DNA from: Antedon mediterranea | Taxonomy: Eukaryota; Echinodermata; Crinoidea; Comatulida; Antedonidae | NCBI RefSeq assembly: GCF_964355755.1 | Contig: NC_092677.1 | Coordinates: forward strand, 1,121,001-1,185,000 | DNA length: 64,000 bases | Reading direction: 5' to 3' | Notes under the pieces: generated by a model | Seen by the model: only the letters and a program-made list of their open reading frames with translations | The model's database searches: none | Told to the model about the DNA's origin: nothing | Position numbers and translations under genes: made by a program | Part shown: positions 46,381-57,525 of the stretch, piece by piece | How positions within the stretch are numbered: the stretch's first letter is position 1 | How the letters are laid out: the number at the start of each line of letters is the position of its first letter

Positions 46381-47680
46381 AAAATATTTAATACGAGAGT
46401 AGTTTTGGAGTGATTCTATTGATTGCCAGCCCAAGTCACCGTATAAAGTCTCTTTTGCAACGCCTTAAGAATGGTTCTCGCCATTAAAAACTGCAGGTTT
46501 TCAACTTTTGCCATTGTTGTTTTTCCGTTACAGTACTGTAGTGTATCCATCTCCCATGATAATATAACCTACTTGACATAACTTAAATCGTGTATGCTGC
46601 CACCTACGTGTGGGATCAATAAATTAATACTCAAACAAAAATGGCGATTATGAGTCCGTGTCTCGTATAAAGTATACCACAGTATAGATAGACCCATATC
46701 TTACACAGTCCACACTCATAACAATAACAATTTATAATAGTCCAGTCAATCTAATGATATACCCACCACAAATTGCAATAGTAACAAAGCTAGTATTTTT
46801 TAATTCTATATAATGTGTAGAACGACATACTAAAAGTCACCGAAAATCCAAGCATTGGGTCAAGGGGTCAGAGATCAATAAAGGTCATTTTAAGTCAAAA
46901 TTAATATGCCCCATTAATTACATATATTTAACCATTTAAAATACATTATATACAAGTGGGATTTATGTCATCCGAAAGCTTATTAAATTTCCTATTCAGT
47001 GAAATCAAACTTAAAGTCATAACATTTTATTTAGAATGTCATTTTTGCGGAAAAACACAACATAATGTGTCAATTTTGGCTAAAAATGTTGTTTTCGCTG
47101 TAAACAACAACAACACACAGGGATACCCTGGGGTGAACATTTCAGTCCAAAGCGATACACATGACCAGCTCAAGATGCAGATGAGTTCCTGGTCCTGTTG
47201 CTTCTGGATGATCTACATTCCATTTTTTCCAGATGGCATTTTTGTGGCCATGGTTACAGTATTTATATTGGGATGTTTTTAACCAGTAGAAATACAAAGA
47301 TGTTCAACAGCAGTTTGACAATGACCTCCATGTTGTATGACGTTCGGACCATCTGGGCTGGATTGTCAACAGACCTGGTTTCTATGAGAAGCCTCAAAGA
47401 AAACCAGAGGTTTGACAAGATATTTAGGAGTGAGTACATCCAGACCAAATCTGCGCTGAATGTAATGCCTCGCAATAGTATCAGGGCGTTACTCCAGCAG
47501 CGGCCAACATAAGAACTTATGGCCACACGTCAGGAACACAATAGTCAATAGCAATTGAAAAATCCATTTGGTTACGACTCAGAGACTTCATACCATTGAC
47601 ACGGGAGTTACTGCAGGTGACTCGGAATATTGGTAATGTGGTATTAAGCATTGAATATTTTGGACGGATGTTAGGCCAGC

Positions 47681-47860
47681 GCCAACTTGGTAATAATATA
47701 GACAATACTCACACAGATAATACAACTGAATAACCGATACTTGAGGTATAACAATAATGTAACTTTATTAACAAAGCAAACAGTAAACATTCGTATGTAA
47801 AACAACAACAACGAGGGGGCTCATATGGAGCGCCGTACGTGACATAACAGCCAAACTGGC
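47681..47860 (-). repeat. 3' LTR
   Basis: Same 180 bases as 53186-53365, with short inverted ends (GCCAACTTGG / CCAAACTGGC). Confidence 0.85.
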
Positions 47861-47865
47861 GTGAC

Positions 47866-47898
47866 TACCTTTTTTTTTTTTTTTTCCTTTTCTCAAAA
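47866..47898 (-). promoter_or_regulatory. Polypurine tract of the LTR retrotransposon
   Basis: On the minus strand this reads GAGAAAAGG followed by a long A run and GG just before the 3' LTR, the expected site of plus-strand priming. Confidence 0.6.
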
Positions 47899-48030
47899 AA
47901 AACAAAGTCAACAAAAACGGCAAATCGGGACAAACTGTGAATCATATATAAAAAATTGAAAAACGAGCTTTCATCGGGTAGACTGCCCTCCAGCTTGGGG
48001 ATTATTCTGCCCCACAATACTTATCAGGAA

Positions 48031-51000
48031 TCACTTGTCTAGTACAAAATCGTTAAGATGAGTGGGTAAGCGATGACTGCGAGTAGATCGTCTGGGTTCT
48101 ATCACTGGTGGTGGAATAACGACTTTATGAAGGTCGGTGAGAGGGCGGACATCATCAGAAGCAGCAGGAGTTAAGAACTCTGAGTCGGTACCAGCAGGCA
48201 ATGGATCAACCTGGTAAGCGTGATCGGCTGGGGTTGACAGCTCAATAGGTATTTCTGTACGCGGTGGCTCAGGAATTTGATAATCATCATCGCTGTTCGA
48301 GTCCTCTTGGTAATAATGTTGCGATCGAGGAGATGGTGACGAGGGAACCTTGTAGCATTCCGTACGCTTGACTTTGTACGCCGTACTACGTAACTGAGAA
48401 CCGATAAATTTGCGGATATTGCACCAAGTGTTATCAACCGACGTTACGAGATAGCGATGACGGGCCTTTGACTTGTTGCGATCGGCTAAGACGTACACAA
48501 GATCACCAACATCAATATCGGAGCTTGCTGGAAAACGGCCCGTTGGAGCCTTTGATCTTTCACTATGTGCATGATTGGCTAAACGACGTTTGTGCTGTGA
48601 GATAATTAATTGACTGTCAGACAGAGGAATTTGGTCGTTAGTAAACTGGTCGCGTTGTGTCCACATCTCCCTAGAAGAGAGACCACATGAGCGTAGTCGA
48701 GAGTTTAAGCAAGCCATAGTAATTTTGAGCATAGTTGGGGTGACTAATCCACCAGTGGGTTCTTGTGTAAGAAGTTCGTCTTCTACTTCACGTACGGCCT
48801 TTTCGGCGATTGGATTCTTATTTGGGTTTTTGGTTCTTCCTAGCTCAATCATTATTCTGTGGTGCGCTAACAACTTATCGCTGACCAACGAAGCAAATCC
48901 AGGAGCAGGGTCGGTGCGAATTACAGCGTGTGGGCCGTCAAGAGGCCTGAGCTCAATACAAAGGCGGATTAAACCGTCTCGTAGACTGTCGTGACGTTCG
49001 CTGTCGATAATGCACGCGACTGTAAATGATGTTACACACTCTCGCATCACTAGAATAAGTTGTCGTTCACGCTTAATTACATCAGCAGCGAAGGTGGTAC
49101 CAACTGCATCGGGTGGGTCTCCGGTGGACTGCGGGATAACGGTATGTGGAATAGAGCGAAGGGCAGCGCAGTGGTGACATCTTGCTGAGATACGCTCCAC
49201 AGAGGCATCCATGTCGAAAGCGAAGAAATATCTACGAACGATCGTTTTAAGCTGATGGCACGAAGGGTGGTCAAAACGCAGATGAAGTGCTGTGAGAAGG
49301 CCCTCGAGGACATCACGAGGAACAACAATACATTCGCGTACGGGTGCGAGTGGCTCATCCCTACGAACGACCAAAAGACCATCCTTGGCTATGGTAGAAA
49401 ATCGTAGAAGGCGCTTGACATCTTTAATGTTTGTGATTTTTTTGTGGGGGCGAGTACCCTGAGAAAGGTGAGCGTGAGTGCGTCGTAGGACCGGACATTC
49501 AGACTGGATGGCCAGCCAGGCAGGACGACTAGTGAAAGGTAGCTTTGTGGAGCCAGATATAACGTCTTTAATGTTCACTTGGAAAACAACAGAGTCTTCG
49601 GTTTGTTGGACAAAAGAGCAGATTTGGCAAGAAGGAGCGTCACAAGGTTGTGCGTTCCTGCTCCCGAAGTCGGACGGCATATTTGCGGAACCTGCGAGGT
49701 GGTGAACAGATGCGTGATAGCGGCTAACAGTGGATAAGAAGGTTGAAACCCGAGGACTCACAGAGAATTCACCTCTGCACAACTTTTCGTAGGCTTGGAC
49801 ACATGGCTTACTGTCTGTCAAAATGTGTGCCTGATGTGCGGATTGTATGATAAATGGACTAAAGTGTTTTGTGGATGCGGCAATTGAAAGAGCTTCGACT
49901 TCACATGGTAACCAGGTCATTTGTCGTCCGCGTAGTTTAGCGCTATAAAAACCAGCGAGTAATGGTTTGCTGTCACGGGAGACATACAAGGTGGAAGCTA
50001 TGCCATATTTCTTGACGGCGCCATCAGTTACAATCCACAATTGGTCACTTGCTCGTGGGATGGCAATCGTGTGTGGTGAGTTGAGGATAGATTGCGCACT
50101 TGCGAAACTAGCGAGCAATTCGTCAGACCAGTCTATCTTCTCTTGGGATTGTCGTCCAGCGACAGCAGCTTCAAGAGGTGACAAAATAGGTGCACATCGC
50201 GGGAGAACGCGAGATAGCATCTTAAATGCGCCAATGAACGATCGTAATCCGGTCACGGTGACTGGTCTCGGGCAGCTAGATAATGTTGAGATGCGATGAG
50301 AGCTAGCTCGGAGTGTCCCTTGGCTCCATATCCACCCAAGAATGTTAGTAGTCTTAGGACAGATAACGGTTTTGGTAGCGGATAAATGTAGTCCTGAGTT
50401 GGATAGTGCATGAAGGATTCTTCTCCATACGTTCAAGACCTCTTCAACTGTATTACCGCCGCAGTAAAGATCATCAGCGAGTTTTGTAGCTGAACCTTCT
50501 TCTAAAAAATCACCCACTACTCTGCTTAGAAGTTCTTCCAATGCGGTTTCTGACCCCGGCATGCCCATTGCGCAACGGGTATATACCCTGACACCGTGAA
50601 ATGGAGTGACGATTCCGCAATATTTCATAGACGGTTTTGAAAGTGGAATTTGGTAGAAAGCGTTGGTAAGATCCGTTGTTATAATGTATTTCCACTGTCC
50701 GATTTTAAGAAGAGTGGAGTCGACGTCAGGCATGAGTGACGGTTGTGGTTTGCTGTACCTGCCGACATCGGCAAAGGATGTCACTAATCTGGAACCGCCG
50801 TTGGGTTTCTTCACGAGGAATGACGGATTGAGATATTCTACAGCAACTCCAACATCTTCTGGACGGGCAAAAACTCCAAGTGTTTCGAGTTCGTCGAACT
50901 TGTGTTGTAGTTCGAGGAGCTTGTCTCTTGCATACTGAGGAAGGCGACCTTTGCGTTGTGGGGGTTGGACTGGTCCCATATTTACGGTGGCAACAAACGG

Positions 51001-52941
51001 GCCTACAGCACCATTATAACCTTTAAAGGAAGGGTTGAAAATGTCATCATACTCCTTGTGGAGGCTAGTAAATTGTTCGAGTATGTTGCGAGGTAGAATG
51101 CTATCCGGATCCAGCTTAATGCTATCAGAGAAGCAAGTGTGAACTGTTGTAGTGCTAAGCTTTGGTGGTTTAATCGGGGATGATGAAGTGTCAGGTAGGT
51201 TAGGTGTAAACACAGGGCTAGCTTGGCAAAACTGTTCATTGCGTGAAAGCACTTTGGGTTCGTCTGACAGGTTAGGAATGCGAATTCGTCCGGCAACGCA
51301 CGATATGATACGTGGTTCAGGCCAAACATGAGATGGCAAAGATGTTTTCGAGATTGGTGCATCAACGCGAGGTTCAATAGCAACAGTGTCTATGTCGGTG
51401 AGGTCATTTGGGAGTGAAAGTTCAATGTAACTACCTGGCCATATCACAGTGCGTGTTGAGGGAGCACGGAGAACATGAGCGCGTCTGATCGAGTGGCATT
51501 CGGACAAAATGGTAGGCAAGGAGCCATAGATGATGTATGTTGTGCCATCGGCCATAACTACTTGACGCTTAGCGGGGCGGATAGAAATATCATTCTGTTC
51601 CATAAACGGTGTACCAGCGAGTAGCTCAACGTCGAGGTCCTTAACGACGAGGCCATTGAAAGTCAAGTCTTTATTGTCACGTGTAAAGGTGACGTTTGTC
51701 TCGCCCATAACCTGTAACTGCGAAGATCCATCGGCTTGGTGTGCTGATTGACTACTGGGCTTAATCTGAACGCCAAGTAAACGTGCAGTTGATTCACGGA
51801 TCATGTTGCCAGTAGCACCGCTGTCTATAGTAATATGTACGGTATTATAGCCGTGAAAGGCTTCGAGATATGGCGACTGACGTACCTGTATTCGAAGAGC
51901 TGAGGATGAACCAGATGGTGGGTCGTTGGGATCCTCGACACGGGTGGAATCCTGTTCATAGCAGTAACTGTCGTCATCGTCGAAGATGTTTGCGGCCCGG
52001 GCACGTGCCATGTAGCGGCGGTCGCGTTCCGGAAGGAACTTGCACTCACTGAGAAAGTGGCGGTCTGGTCGTCCACCTTGTTTACAAAATGGGCAGCATT
52101 TATTTGGTTTGTTATTGTATGTCTGAGTATTGAATGTCTTAGGTGGGTAGCGGGAACGCGGTGGTTGAGAAGGAAGAGAAGCTGGTCTTTGAAACGGTAA
52201 AATCGCTGAACGCATGACTCTTGTGTCATCGGAAGTTTTGATTTCTTCTAATAGGGAAGTCATAGCTTGTGAAATTTCAGGCTTGATGGACGCCAGTGTA
52301 CGTGAGCGAAGCTCTGTGCCATACCTCTGTTTGACGAGTTGGGGAAGTGAAGGGTGAACTAAGCGTAGCCATGTCAGTGTGAGTAGGTTTTCAAGTGAAG
52401 GGGTGAGTTCTTCGTCTTCCGTAATAGGTTGATTGTGGTGAGTTATAACACTGTCTGCTTGAAGAAGATTGTCATCAATGAAAGCTAGCAAACGTTGGTA
52501 TAGATCCTCTGGGCGTTCATCTGGGCCCAGACTAATGTTAGCAAACTCTAAGAAATGAGCCCCACTAGATTGGAACCCGTAATGTAATCGTATGCATTGC
52601 CAGATGCAAGGTAGTGATGTGGATGATTTTACGATAGTGTTTCTTGAGATTACAGGGCAATAGTTAGCAATTTGACCTAACATTAGTTCCAACATGGTTA
52701 CTTTCTGTTGTGCAGATAAAGCATTAGCTACGTTGTCTTCAAAACCATTGTCATCAGTGAACCCTCGGAGTGGGGAAGCTCTGGTTTTCTTGCCCCACGA
52801 GAAACCTTCCACCAGGAAATTGGCGAATTTAGTGTCTAATGTTAACGTGTACATGAGGTTTTGACGCCAATTCTCAAATGTGTTTATTGTTTCGTTTTTA
52901 CCTAAGCACCATTGCTTGGGGGCACGATTGGATGCAGCCAT
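48031..52941 (-). CDS. Gag-Pol polyprotein of the LTR retrotransposon
   Basis: A single 1636-residue frame. Residues about 1-270 are a gag-like region. A CPFCKQGG...HFLSEC zinc knuckle lies near 283-300, an aspartic protease with DSGATGNMI near 373, and the RT near 640-880 with LADDLYCGG near 820 in place of the common YxDD. RNase H (VTDGAVKKYG) is near 970. The integrase has an HHCC-type zinc site near 1225-1258, then catalytic D near 1287, D near 1344 and E near 1380. The protease, RT, RNase H, integrase order is that of Ty3/Gypsy elements. No stop separates gag and pol. Lineage within Gypsy is not assigned. Confidence 0.88.
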   Translation of the reverse strand: MAASNRAPKQWCLGKNETINTFENWRQNLMYTLTLDTKFANFLVEGFSWGKKTRASPLRGFTDDNGFEDNVANALSAQQKVTMLELMLGQIANYCPVISRNTIVKSSTSLPCIWQCIRLHYGFQSSGAHFLEFANISLGPDERPEDLYQRLLAFIDDNLLQADSVITHHNQPITEDEELTPSLENLLTLTWLRLVHPSLPQLVKQRYGTELRSRTLASIKPEISQAMTSLLEEIKTSDDTRVMRSAILPFQRPASLPSQPPRSRYPPKTFNTQTYNNKPNKCCPFCKQGGRPDRHFLSECKFLPERDRRYMARARAANIFDDDDSYCYEQDSTRVEDPNDPPSGSSSALRIQVRQSPYLEAFHGYNTVHITIDSGATGNMIRESTARLLGVQIKPSSQSAHQADGSSQLQVMGETNVTFTRDNKDLTFNGLVVKDLDVELLAGTPFMEQNDISIRPAKRQVVMADGTTYIIYGSLPTILSECHSIRRAHVLRAPSTRTVIWPGSYIELSLPNDLTDIDTVAIEPRVDAPISKTSLPSHVWPEPRIISCVAGRIRIPNLSDEPKVLSRNEQFCQASPVFTPNLPDTSSSPIKPPKLSTTTVHTCFSDSIKLDPDSILPRNILEQFTSLHKEYDDIFNPSFKGYNGAVGPFVATVNMGPVQPPQRKGRLPQYARDKLLELQHKFDELETLGVFARPEDVGVAVEYLNPSFLVKKPNGGSRLVTSFADVGRYSKPQPSLMPDVDSTLLKIGQWKYIITTDLTNAFYQIPLSKPSMKYCGIVTPFHGVRVYTRCAMGMPGSETALEELLSRVVGDFLEEGSATKLADDLYCGGNTVEEVLNVWRRILHALSNSGLHLSATKTVICPKTTNILGWIWSQGTLRASSHRISTLSSCPRPVTVTGLRSFIGAFKMLSRVLPRCAPILSPLEAAVAGRQSQEKIDWSDELLASFASAQSILNSPHTIAIPRASDQLWIVTDGAVKKYGIASTLYVSRDSKPLLAGFYSAKLRGRQMTWLPCEVEALSIAASTKHFSPFIIQSAHQAHILTDSKPCVQAYEKLCRGEFSVSPRVSTFLSTVSRYHASVHHLAGSANMPSDFGSRNAQPCDAPSCQICSFVQQTEDSVVFQVNIKDVISGSTKLPFTSRPAWLAIQSECPVLRRTHAHLSQGTRPHKKITNIKDVKRLLRFSTIAKDGLLVVRRDEPLAPVRECIVVPRDVLEGLLTALHLRFDHPSCHQLKTIVRRYFFAFDMDASVERISARCHHCAALRSIPHTVIPQSTGDPPDAVGTTFAADVIKRERQLILVMRECVTSFTVACIIDSERHDSLRDGLIRLCIELRPLDGPHAVIRTDPAPGFASLVSDKLLAHHRIMIELGRTKNPNKNPIAEKAVREVEDELLTQEPTGGLVTPTMLKITMACLNSRLRSCGLSSREMWTQRDQFTNDQIPLSDSQLIISQHKRRLANHAHSERSKAPTGRFPASSDIDVGDLVYVLADRNKSKARHRYLVTSVDNTWCNIRKFIGSQLRSTAYKVKRTECYKVPSSPSPRSQHYYQEDSNSDDDYQIPEPPRTEIPIELSTPADHAYQVDPLPAGTDSEFLTPAASDDVRPLTDLHKVVIPPPVIEPRRSTRSHRLPTHLNDFVLDK

Positions 52942-53168
52942 TGTTGTGGTGTTTATACAAAGTGTACTGAATGAAACGTTATTCCTCTATTGACGAACGG
53001 AGAATTACAGCGACTGCAGTATGCGCCGGTCAGTTGCTCGCCTGTGGATGTGCGATAACGGCAGTATAAGTACTATAGTTATAGGGCTAGGCCTAGGTCT
53101 GCCTCCTGTGTAGACGGTAAGTCGATATTCTTGTGGGCAGTAAAATGTGTTGCGTAGGATTTTCGTCT

Positions 53169-53184
53169 CCCGACGCTGCCACCA
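53169..53184 (-). promoter_or_regulatory. Primer-binding site of the LTR retrotransposon
   Basis: Minus strand TGGTGGCAGCGTCGGG sits one or two bases inside the 5' LTR. It begins with TGG, complementary to a tRNA 3' CCA end. The donor tRNA is not named. Confidence 0.7.
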
Positions 53185-53185
53185 C

Positions 53186-53365
53186 GCCAACTTGGTAATA
53201 ATATAGACAATACTCACACAGATAATACAACTGAATAACCGATACTTGAGGTATAACAATAATGTAACTTTATTAACAAAGCAAACAGTAAACATTCGTA
53301 TGTAAAACAACAACAACGAGGGGGCTCATATGGAGCGCCGTACGTGACATAACAGCCAAACTGGC
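53186..53365 (-). repeat. 5' LTR
   Basis: Identical to 47681-47860. It must hold the promoter for the gag-pol transcript, which runs leftward. Confidence 0.85.
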
Positions 53366-54989
53366 GCAGAAAGTCTTGCAATGTATTCAAGATCCTGGCA
53401 ATAAAGTACATACAGGCAAGTATGTGTGCATCGATCCTACAGTTCCAGAGGAGACTCGAGGTGACAACAAGGAAGTTTTTGAACATGAACTTTGTTATCC
53501 ACCAGCACTTTTTGAAACAACCAACTTACAATACTTTCAGCTAATAAACCAACATGATGCCATGTGGAAACAATGAATAGTCTAACACATCCAACTCACT
53601 GAATGATGTCCAGTAGGCCTACATTCTAGATGGTAGTGCTCTACTGCACAGCATTCCATGGAATAGTGTAGAGACTTATGATGCGATCTGTAAAAAATAT
53701 TGCTCTGCCATCATAGTCTTTGATGATTATGAAAGCGGCTCATCCACCAAAGACGGCGCACATGGTAAGGCGGGTCAGGTGGTAGTGTCCCTGTACATTT
53801 TATCAGTGACATGTTCCACAAAATAGGATCACTTTCTGTAACAAACAACAATTTATAAATCTTCGTAACTAGTATTTGAACAACATGGCAATGAGTGAAT
53901 GCAGCTGCTGATGCAGATGTTCTTTCGGATAGTACAAAAAACCATTGAATCAGCAAACAGGAAACATCTGTCATTATCCGATGACACGGATCTACTAGTG
54001 CTCCTCTGCAGTCAAGCATTTAAAAAATCTTGTGATATTCTTTAGACTGGAGCTGAGATGCTGGACTATCAAACTGGTTCAAAAAGTACATTTGAGAGAC
54101 ATCTGTGATAACCTTCTGTTTGCTCATGCGATACTGGTGACACAACAACATCCAGAGTTTTCGGAATTGGAAAACAAGTGGCTCTAAAAAAAGCTTGTCA
54201 TTGCACTTATTTCTGACATTATGCTGTAGTCTTCAGATGCAAACAAGCTACAAAGGATGACATTGTGGTTGCTAGAGAAAATGGTTTAGTGCGTCTGTAC
54301 AATGGACTACCTGGACAACGTGGAATGCCTTTGACTCCATCCCATCTACAAGTAAAACCTCGCATATCGCCAACTTCATAATCGCACCACAACCAAGGTA
54401 CTTAACATCATGTTCAAGTTATCTTTTAGCAATGGAGTGGGGTTGATATGTGTACCGAGGATTGGGGATGGCAGATCAGATGATGGAAACATGGTTCCTC
54501 TACACAGACTTAAAGCCAGAACCTGAGTATCTCCTTGAAGCATTCAGGGGTAACTAGAACTACATGTGGTGAATGTAATGGCATTGCACTGTACTAATAC
54601 CCAAACAAGAAAGTGATACCGATGACATATAAGTTGTGAGTCCTTTTCTATTTGAAGGATTAAACAATATCATCCCACACGGAGCAATTCAAATAAAAAG
54701 GTCTGGATTAAAATGATCTTACAAAATATACAAAAATATCACAATATACAGTACAATATAACAAGAGTCAAAGTTCAAGAATTTAAGAGTCGGATGGCAA
54801 CTGGCAAAAACGAATTTCTTTTCCAGTTTGTTCTACATGCCGGGCATTGAAAGCGACGCCCATGAGGTATGAGCTCGAAATCACTGAACAAGGCATGGTT
54901 AACATTTTTTTAGAATAGCTCTATTTTTTTCTAGAGTTTTGCAAAAACCAGCATATAAAGGAAAAAAAGTTAAAACGTTCTCAATAAAG

Positions 54990-55440
54990 GAATTATAAAA
55001 AACCATGAGAATTACTTTATCGACATTTATGGTTCAGCTTCCTTAACAGATAAAGTCTCTGGTGTCCTTTCTTTACTATTGCCTCTGTATTTAATTCCCA
55101 GCTGAGATTGTTCTCAAATATAGTACCTAGGTATTTAAAGGAATGGACAATATCGCTGGTTCGTCATTTGTGGGGGATACCAGAAAGCTGCGTCCTTTCT
55201 CCTTCCTAAAATCTACAATTATCTCCTTGGTTTTGGTCACATTGAGTTCCAAGTAGGAGTTTCCACAAAATGCCATGACCGTCCTGTGAATTTTGAAGGA
55301 GAGACAGCAAGACAGTGTCGTCAGCAAATTTGAAAAGATGACTATTGTCCTGTTTGCTCCGACAGTCATCCGTGTATATAATATACAGGAGAGGAGAGAA
55401 GACGCAACCCTGCGAAGATCAAATACTTGTCATTACGTAC
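54990..55440 (-). pseudogene. Short reverse-transcriptase fragment of a LINE
   Basis: Minus-strand pieces read CVLSPLLYILYT, a shifted KFADDTVL, LELNVTKTKEIIVDFRK, then further left RLYLLRKLNHK. These are consecutive blocks of a LINE RT around the catalytic FADD, with frameshifts. No 5' or 3' end remains. It lies inside the TIR element. Confidence 0.65.
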
Positions 55441-55559
55441 ATTCATTGATACTAAAATTATCAAAAATCTATCTATAGTAAATCATGAGTTGATTCCAAA
55501 TTATCAAGACTCATTAATTAATCAACAATAGTACATACCGCTAATGAATTTCAATTGTC

Positions 55560-56260
55560 TTCTAGCTAGCATAATTTTTCCTATTTCATGACGATACAAT
55601 AGGTACAGGAAAAACATTATTTGCACCAAATACTTCCAAAATATAAATATAATATATATAAACATAATTTAGTTTTACGCTATTTTAAGAAAATTTGAGT
55701 TTTTGTAGAAGGTCAATGACCTTTTGACCTCTAGTTACGTATAACTGTTGTATTAATTGTTTTTTTAATGTATATTATTAGTAGAATATATATACTCTAC
55801 ACATTGGTACTAAAGCTATTTAGATATGATTATAAAACAATGGATTATAGGCATAAACGCGACCCCCTACCCCAAAATTGTTTACATTACATTTGATCAA
55901 GAATCAATTTCAATAAGAATAGTACATCATTACTTTTAAAATTCTTCTAGTTAACATCATGTTTCCTATTTTATATATCGATAGGTACAGATAAAACACA
56001 ATTTTGATTAAATGCATATACAATTATGGCACAATATTACAGTTAATCATTTTTTAAAGGAAAAAATGAGTTTTTGTAAAAGGTCAATAACCTTTTGACC
56101 TCTAGTTATATAAATAAATGTTGTATTTTGTTTTTTTAAATTGCATATTAGAAAGAAATATATATTCTACACATTGATATCAAGATTATTGAGATTGGAT
56201 TATAAAACCACAAGTTATGGGCATAAATGTTACCCCCTACCCCAAAATATTTATGGAATA
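55560..56260. repeat. Imperfect tandem repeat of about 370 bases near the right TIR
   Basis: Two units share cttctagctagcat/cttctagttaacat, gaccttttgacctctagtta, attctacacattg and taccccctaccccaaaat. They diverge by perhaps 20 percent. Subterminal repeats beside TIRs often bind transposase; that role is only an inference. Confidence 0.6.
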
Positions 56261-56433
56261 AAATCACTATATAGTTGTTGAGATTACGTAAAATATAATG
56301 TGTTCCAATGCTTCAATTTTCGGTGACTTTTAATATGTCATTATAAATTACATTTGGAATGAAAAAATTAATGTTTCGTTACTATTGCAATTTGTGGTGG
56401 GTTTACCTCTAAATATCACTAGATTGACTGGAC

Positions 56434-57525
56434 TAATAAGTACAGTATACAATACGTTAGAGTGTGGTAGAGTGCGAGACAATAATAGCCAATCAGTTAT
56501 CTGCACCTTATGAAGCGAAATTAAAAGATTTCCTTTTCATACAAATTCGCACCCATACATGTTTTGGCCGTAAGAAACAATCGCAGGTCTCTGTAAATTC
56601 ACGGGCAAAAAGTAAGTTTTAAATGTTTTTAGATGCAAAATTTTGTATCAAATTATTTTTAATTATTTAACTAAAAATTTGGATAGTTTAGATAAATCGA
56701 GATAAAAGAACAATAAGCCTAGTACGTTACAGCATAATCTAGAGGAAGTAAAAATTGTTATATCAAAATGTACATGGCTTGACAATTCACATTCCTAACA
56801 CTGCATAGGGAAAATGAATATTTTACGTGAGGTAATTTTCCGACTGTAAAATCAACGATGGGTATTATCAACTTTCCTCATTCACATCCTTTTAGAAAGA
56901 AATAACTGGTAAAGAAAGCCTGTCTAGTGTGGTAATTATTGTAGTATTGAAGTATAACTTCGGCTTTAGAAGTCACGATGCTTAACTTTGTATAACCAAA
57001 TTATGATGGGTTGAATAGTTGTACAGTATTCATAGTGAAATTCATCAATACGTTATTAAACGTATAATCATACATACATAAACATTTAATTACTTTATGA
57101 ATTTCAATATAACAAATAATTTTACAAAGAGATGGAACGGCTAGCCCTGAATCACAATGCAAAGTATTGTACAATTTTAAAAACATGAAAACACAATACA
57201 AATAAAGATAACAAAACCCATGACGGTAACAGGATAAGACATAAGAAAAGCTATCTCTAAACATAAGAATGAATGAACTGCGGAGAGCAGAAACATGAAC
57301 ACTAGTTGATCATACCCAGTATCAGTTTTGATTTTACCTTCATTCGGGAAAACACCTCACGTATCATGTGATGTTGTATTACCAAATATTCCTATGGTAC
57401 TTCGAAAATAGATACAGTACCGAGAATCGCCTGACGTATCTAAAGTGTAGGCGTATAGTCATGGTTTGTAATTTACAAGTCTGTAATCCTGCTGGCTGAC
57501 GCAATTAATTTTCTTTACAGATTTA
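56434..57525 (+). promoter_or_regulatory. Upstream region of gene 8
   Basis: The first part (about 56440-56500, acagtatacaatacgttaga, gtggtagagtgcgagacaat) matches the block before gene 9 (61060-61105) and, more loosely, before genes 2, 5 and 7. The rest is AT-rich, with a MITE fragment at 57302-57362. An acceptor-like ttctttacag directly precedes the start codon, so a 5' UTR intron is possible. Confidence 0.4.
57302..57362. mobile_element. Fragment of the 62365-type foldback MITE
   Basis: tagttgatcatacccagtat and cattcgggaaaacacctcacg match the right end of the element at 62365-62880 with several substitutions. The other arm is absent. Confidence 0.55.

Larger units (their letters stand above)
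47681..53365 (-). mobile_element. Young Gypsy-like LTR retrotransposon
   Basis: Two 180-base LTRs (47681-47860 and 53186-53365) are identical by eye. On the minus strand the order is 5' LTR, primer-binding site beginning TGGTGGCAGCGTC, one gag-pol frame, purine tract, 3' LTR. GCGC at both outer edges is a possible 4-bp target duplication, but the exact LTR ends are ambiguous by 1-2 bases. It interrupts the decayed gene of the surrounding DNA element. Identical LTRs and an intact frame imply a recent insertion. Confidence 0.9.
47200..54610 (+). pseudogene. Decayed gene of an uncharacterised repetitive family inside the TIR element
   Basis: Broken + strand frames on both sides of the LTR retrotransposon encode pieces in order: FDNDLHVV, a stop, RSDHLGW, then frame-shifted IWAGLSTDL and MRSLK (47300-47400). 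After the LTR element come HELCYPPALFETTN (53490), YCSAIIVFDDYESGSSTKD (about 53700), SDDTDLLVLLCSQ (about 53980), LLFAHAI with a shifted SRVFGIG (about 54110-54170) and HTDLKPEPEYL (about 54515). From memory, proteins with these blocks are common and unnamed in aquatic invertebrates; the assignment is by recall, not search. A position between TIRs suggests a transposon-encoded gene. Many stops and shifts make it non-functional. Confidence 0.5.
46740..56433. mobile_element. 9.7-kb terminal-inverted-repeat DNA element upstream of gene 8
   Basis: GTCCAGTCAATCTA at 46740 is answered by its complement ending at 56433. The inverted repeats run about 115-130 bases, including acccaccacaaattgcaata and aaagtcaccgaaaat. 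TAATA flanks both ends (46735-46739 and 56434-56438). The outer sequences resemble the upstream regions of genes 3 and 9, so the element split the promoter side of gene 8. It contains a decayed gene, an LTR retrotransposon, an RT fragment and a subterminal tandem repeat. Without the LTR element it is about 4 kb. Confidence 0.7.

Noticed and set aside
48725-50938. Several + strand frames of 75-110 residues across the retrotransposon
   Set aside because: They are antisense shadows of the 1636-residue gag-pol frame.
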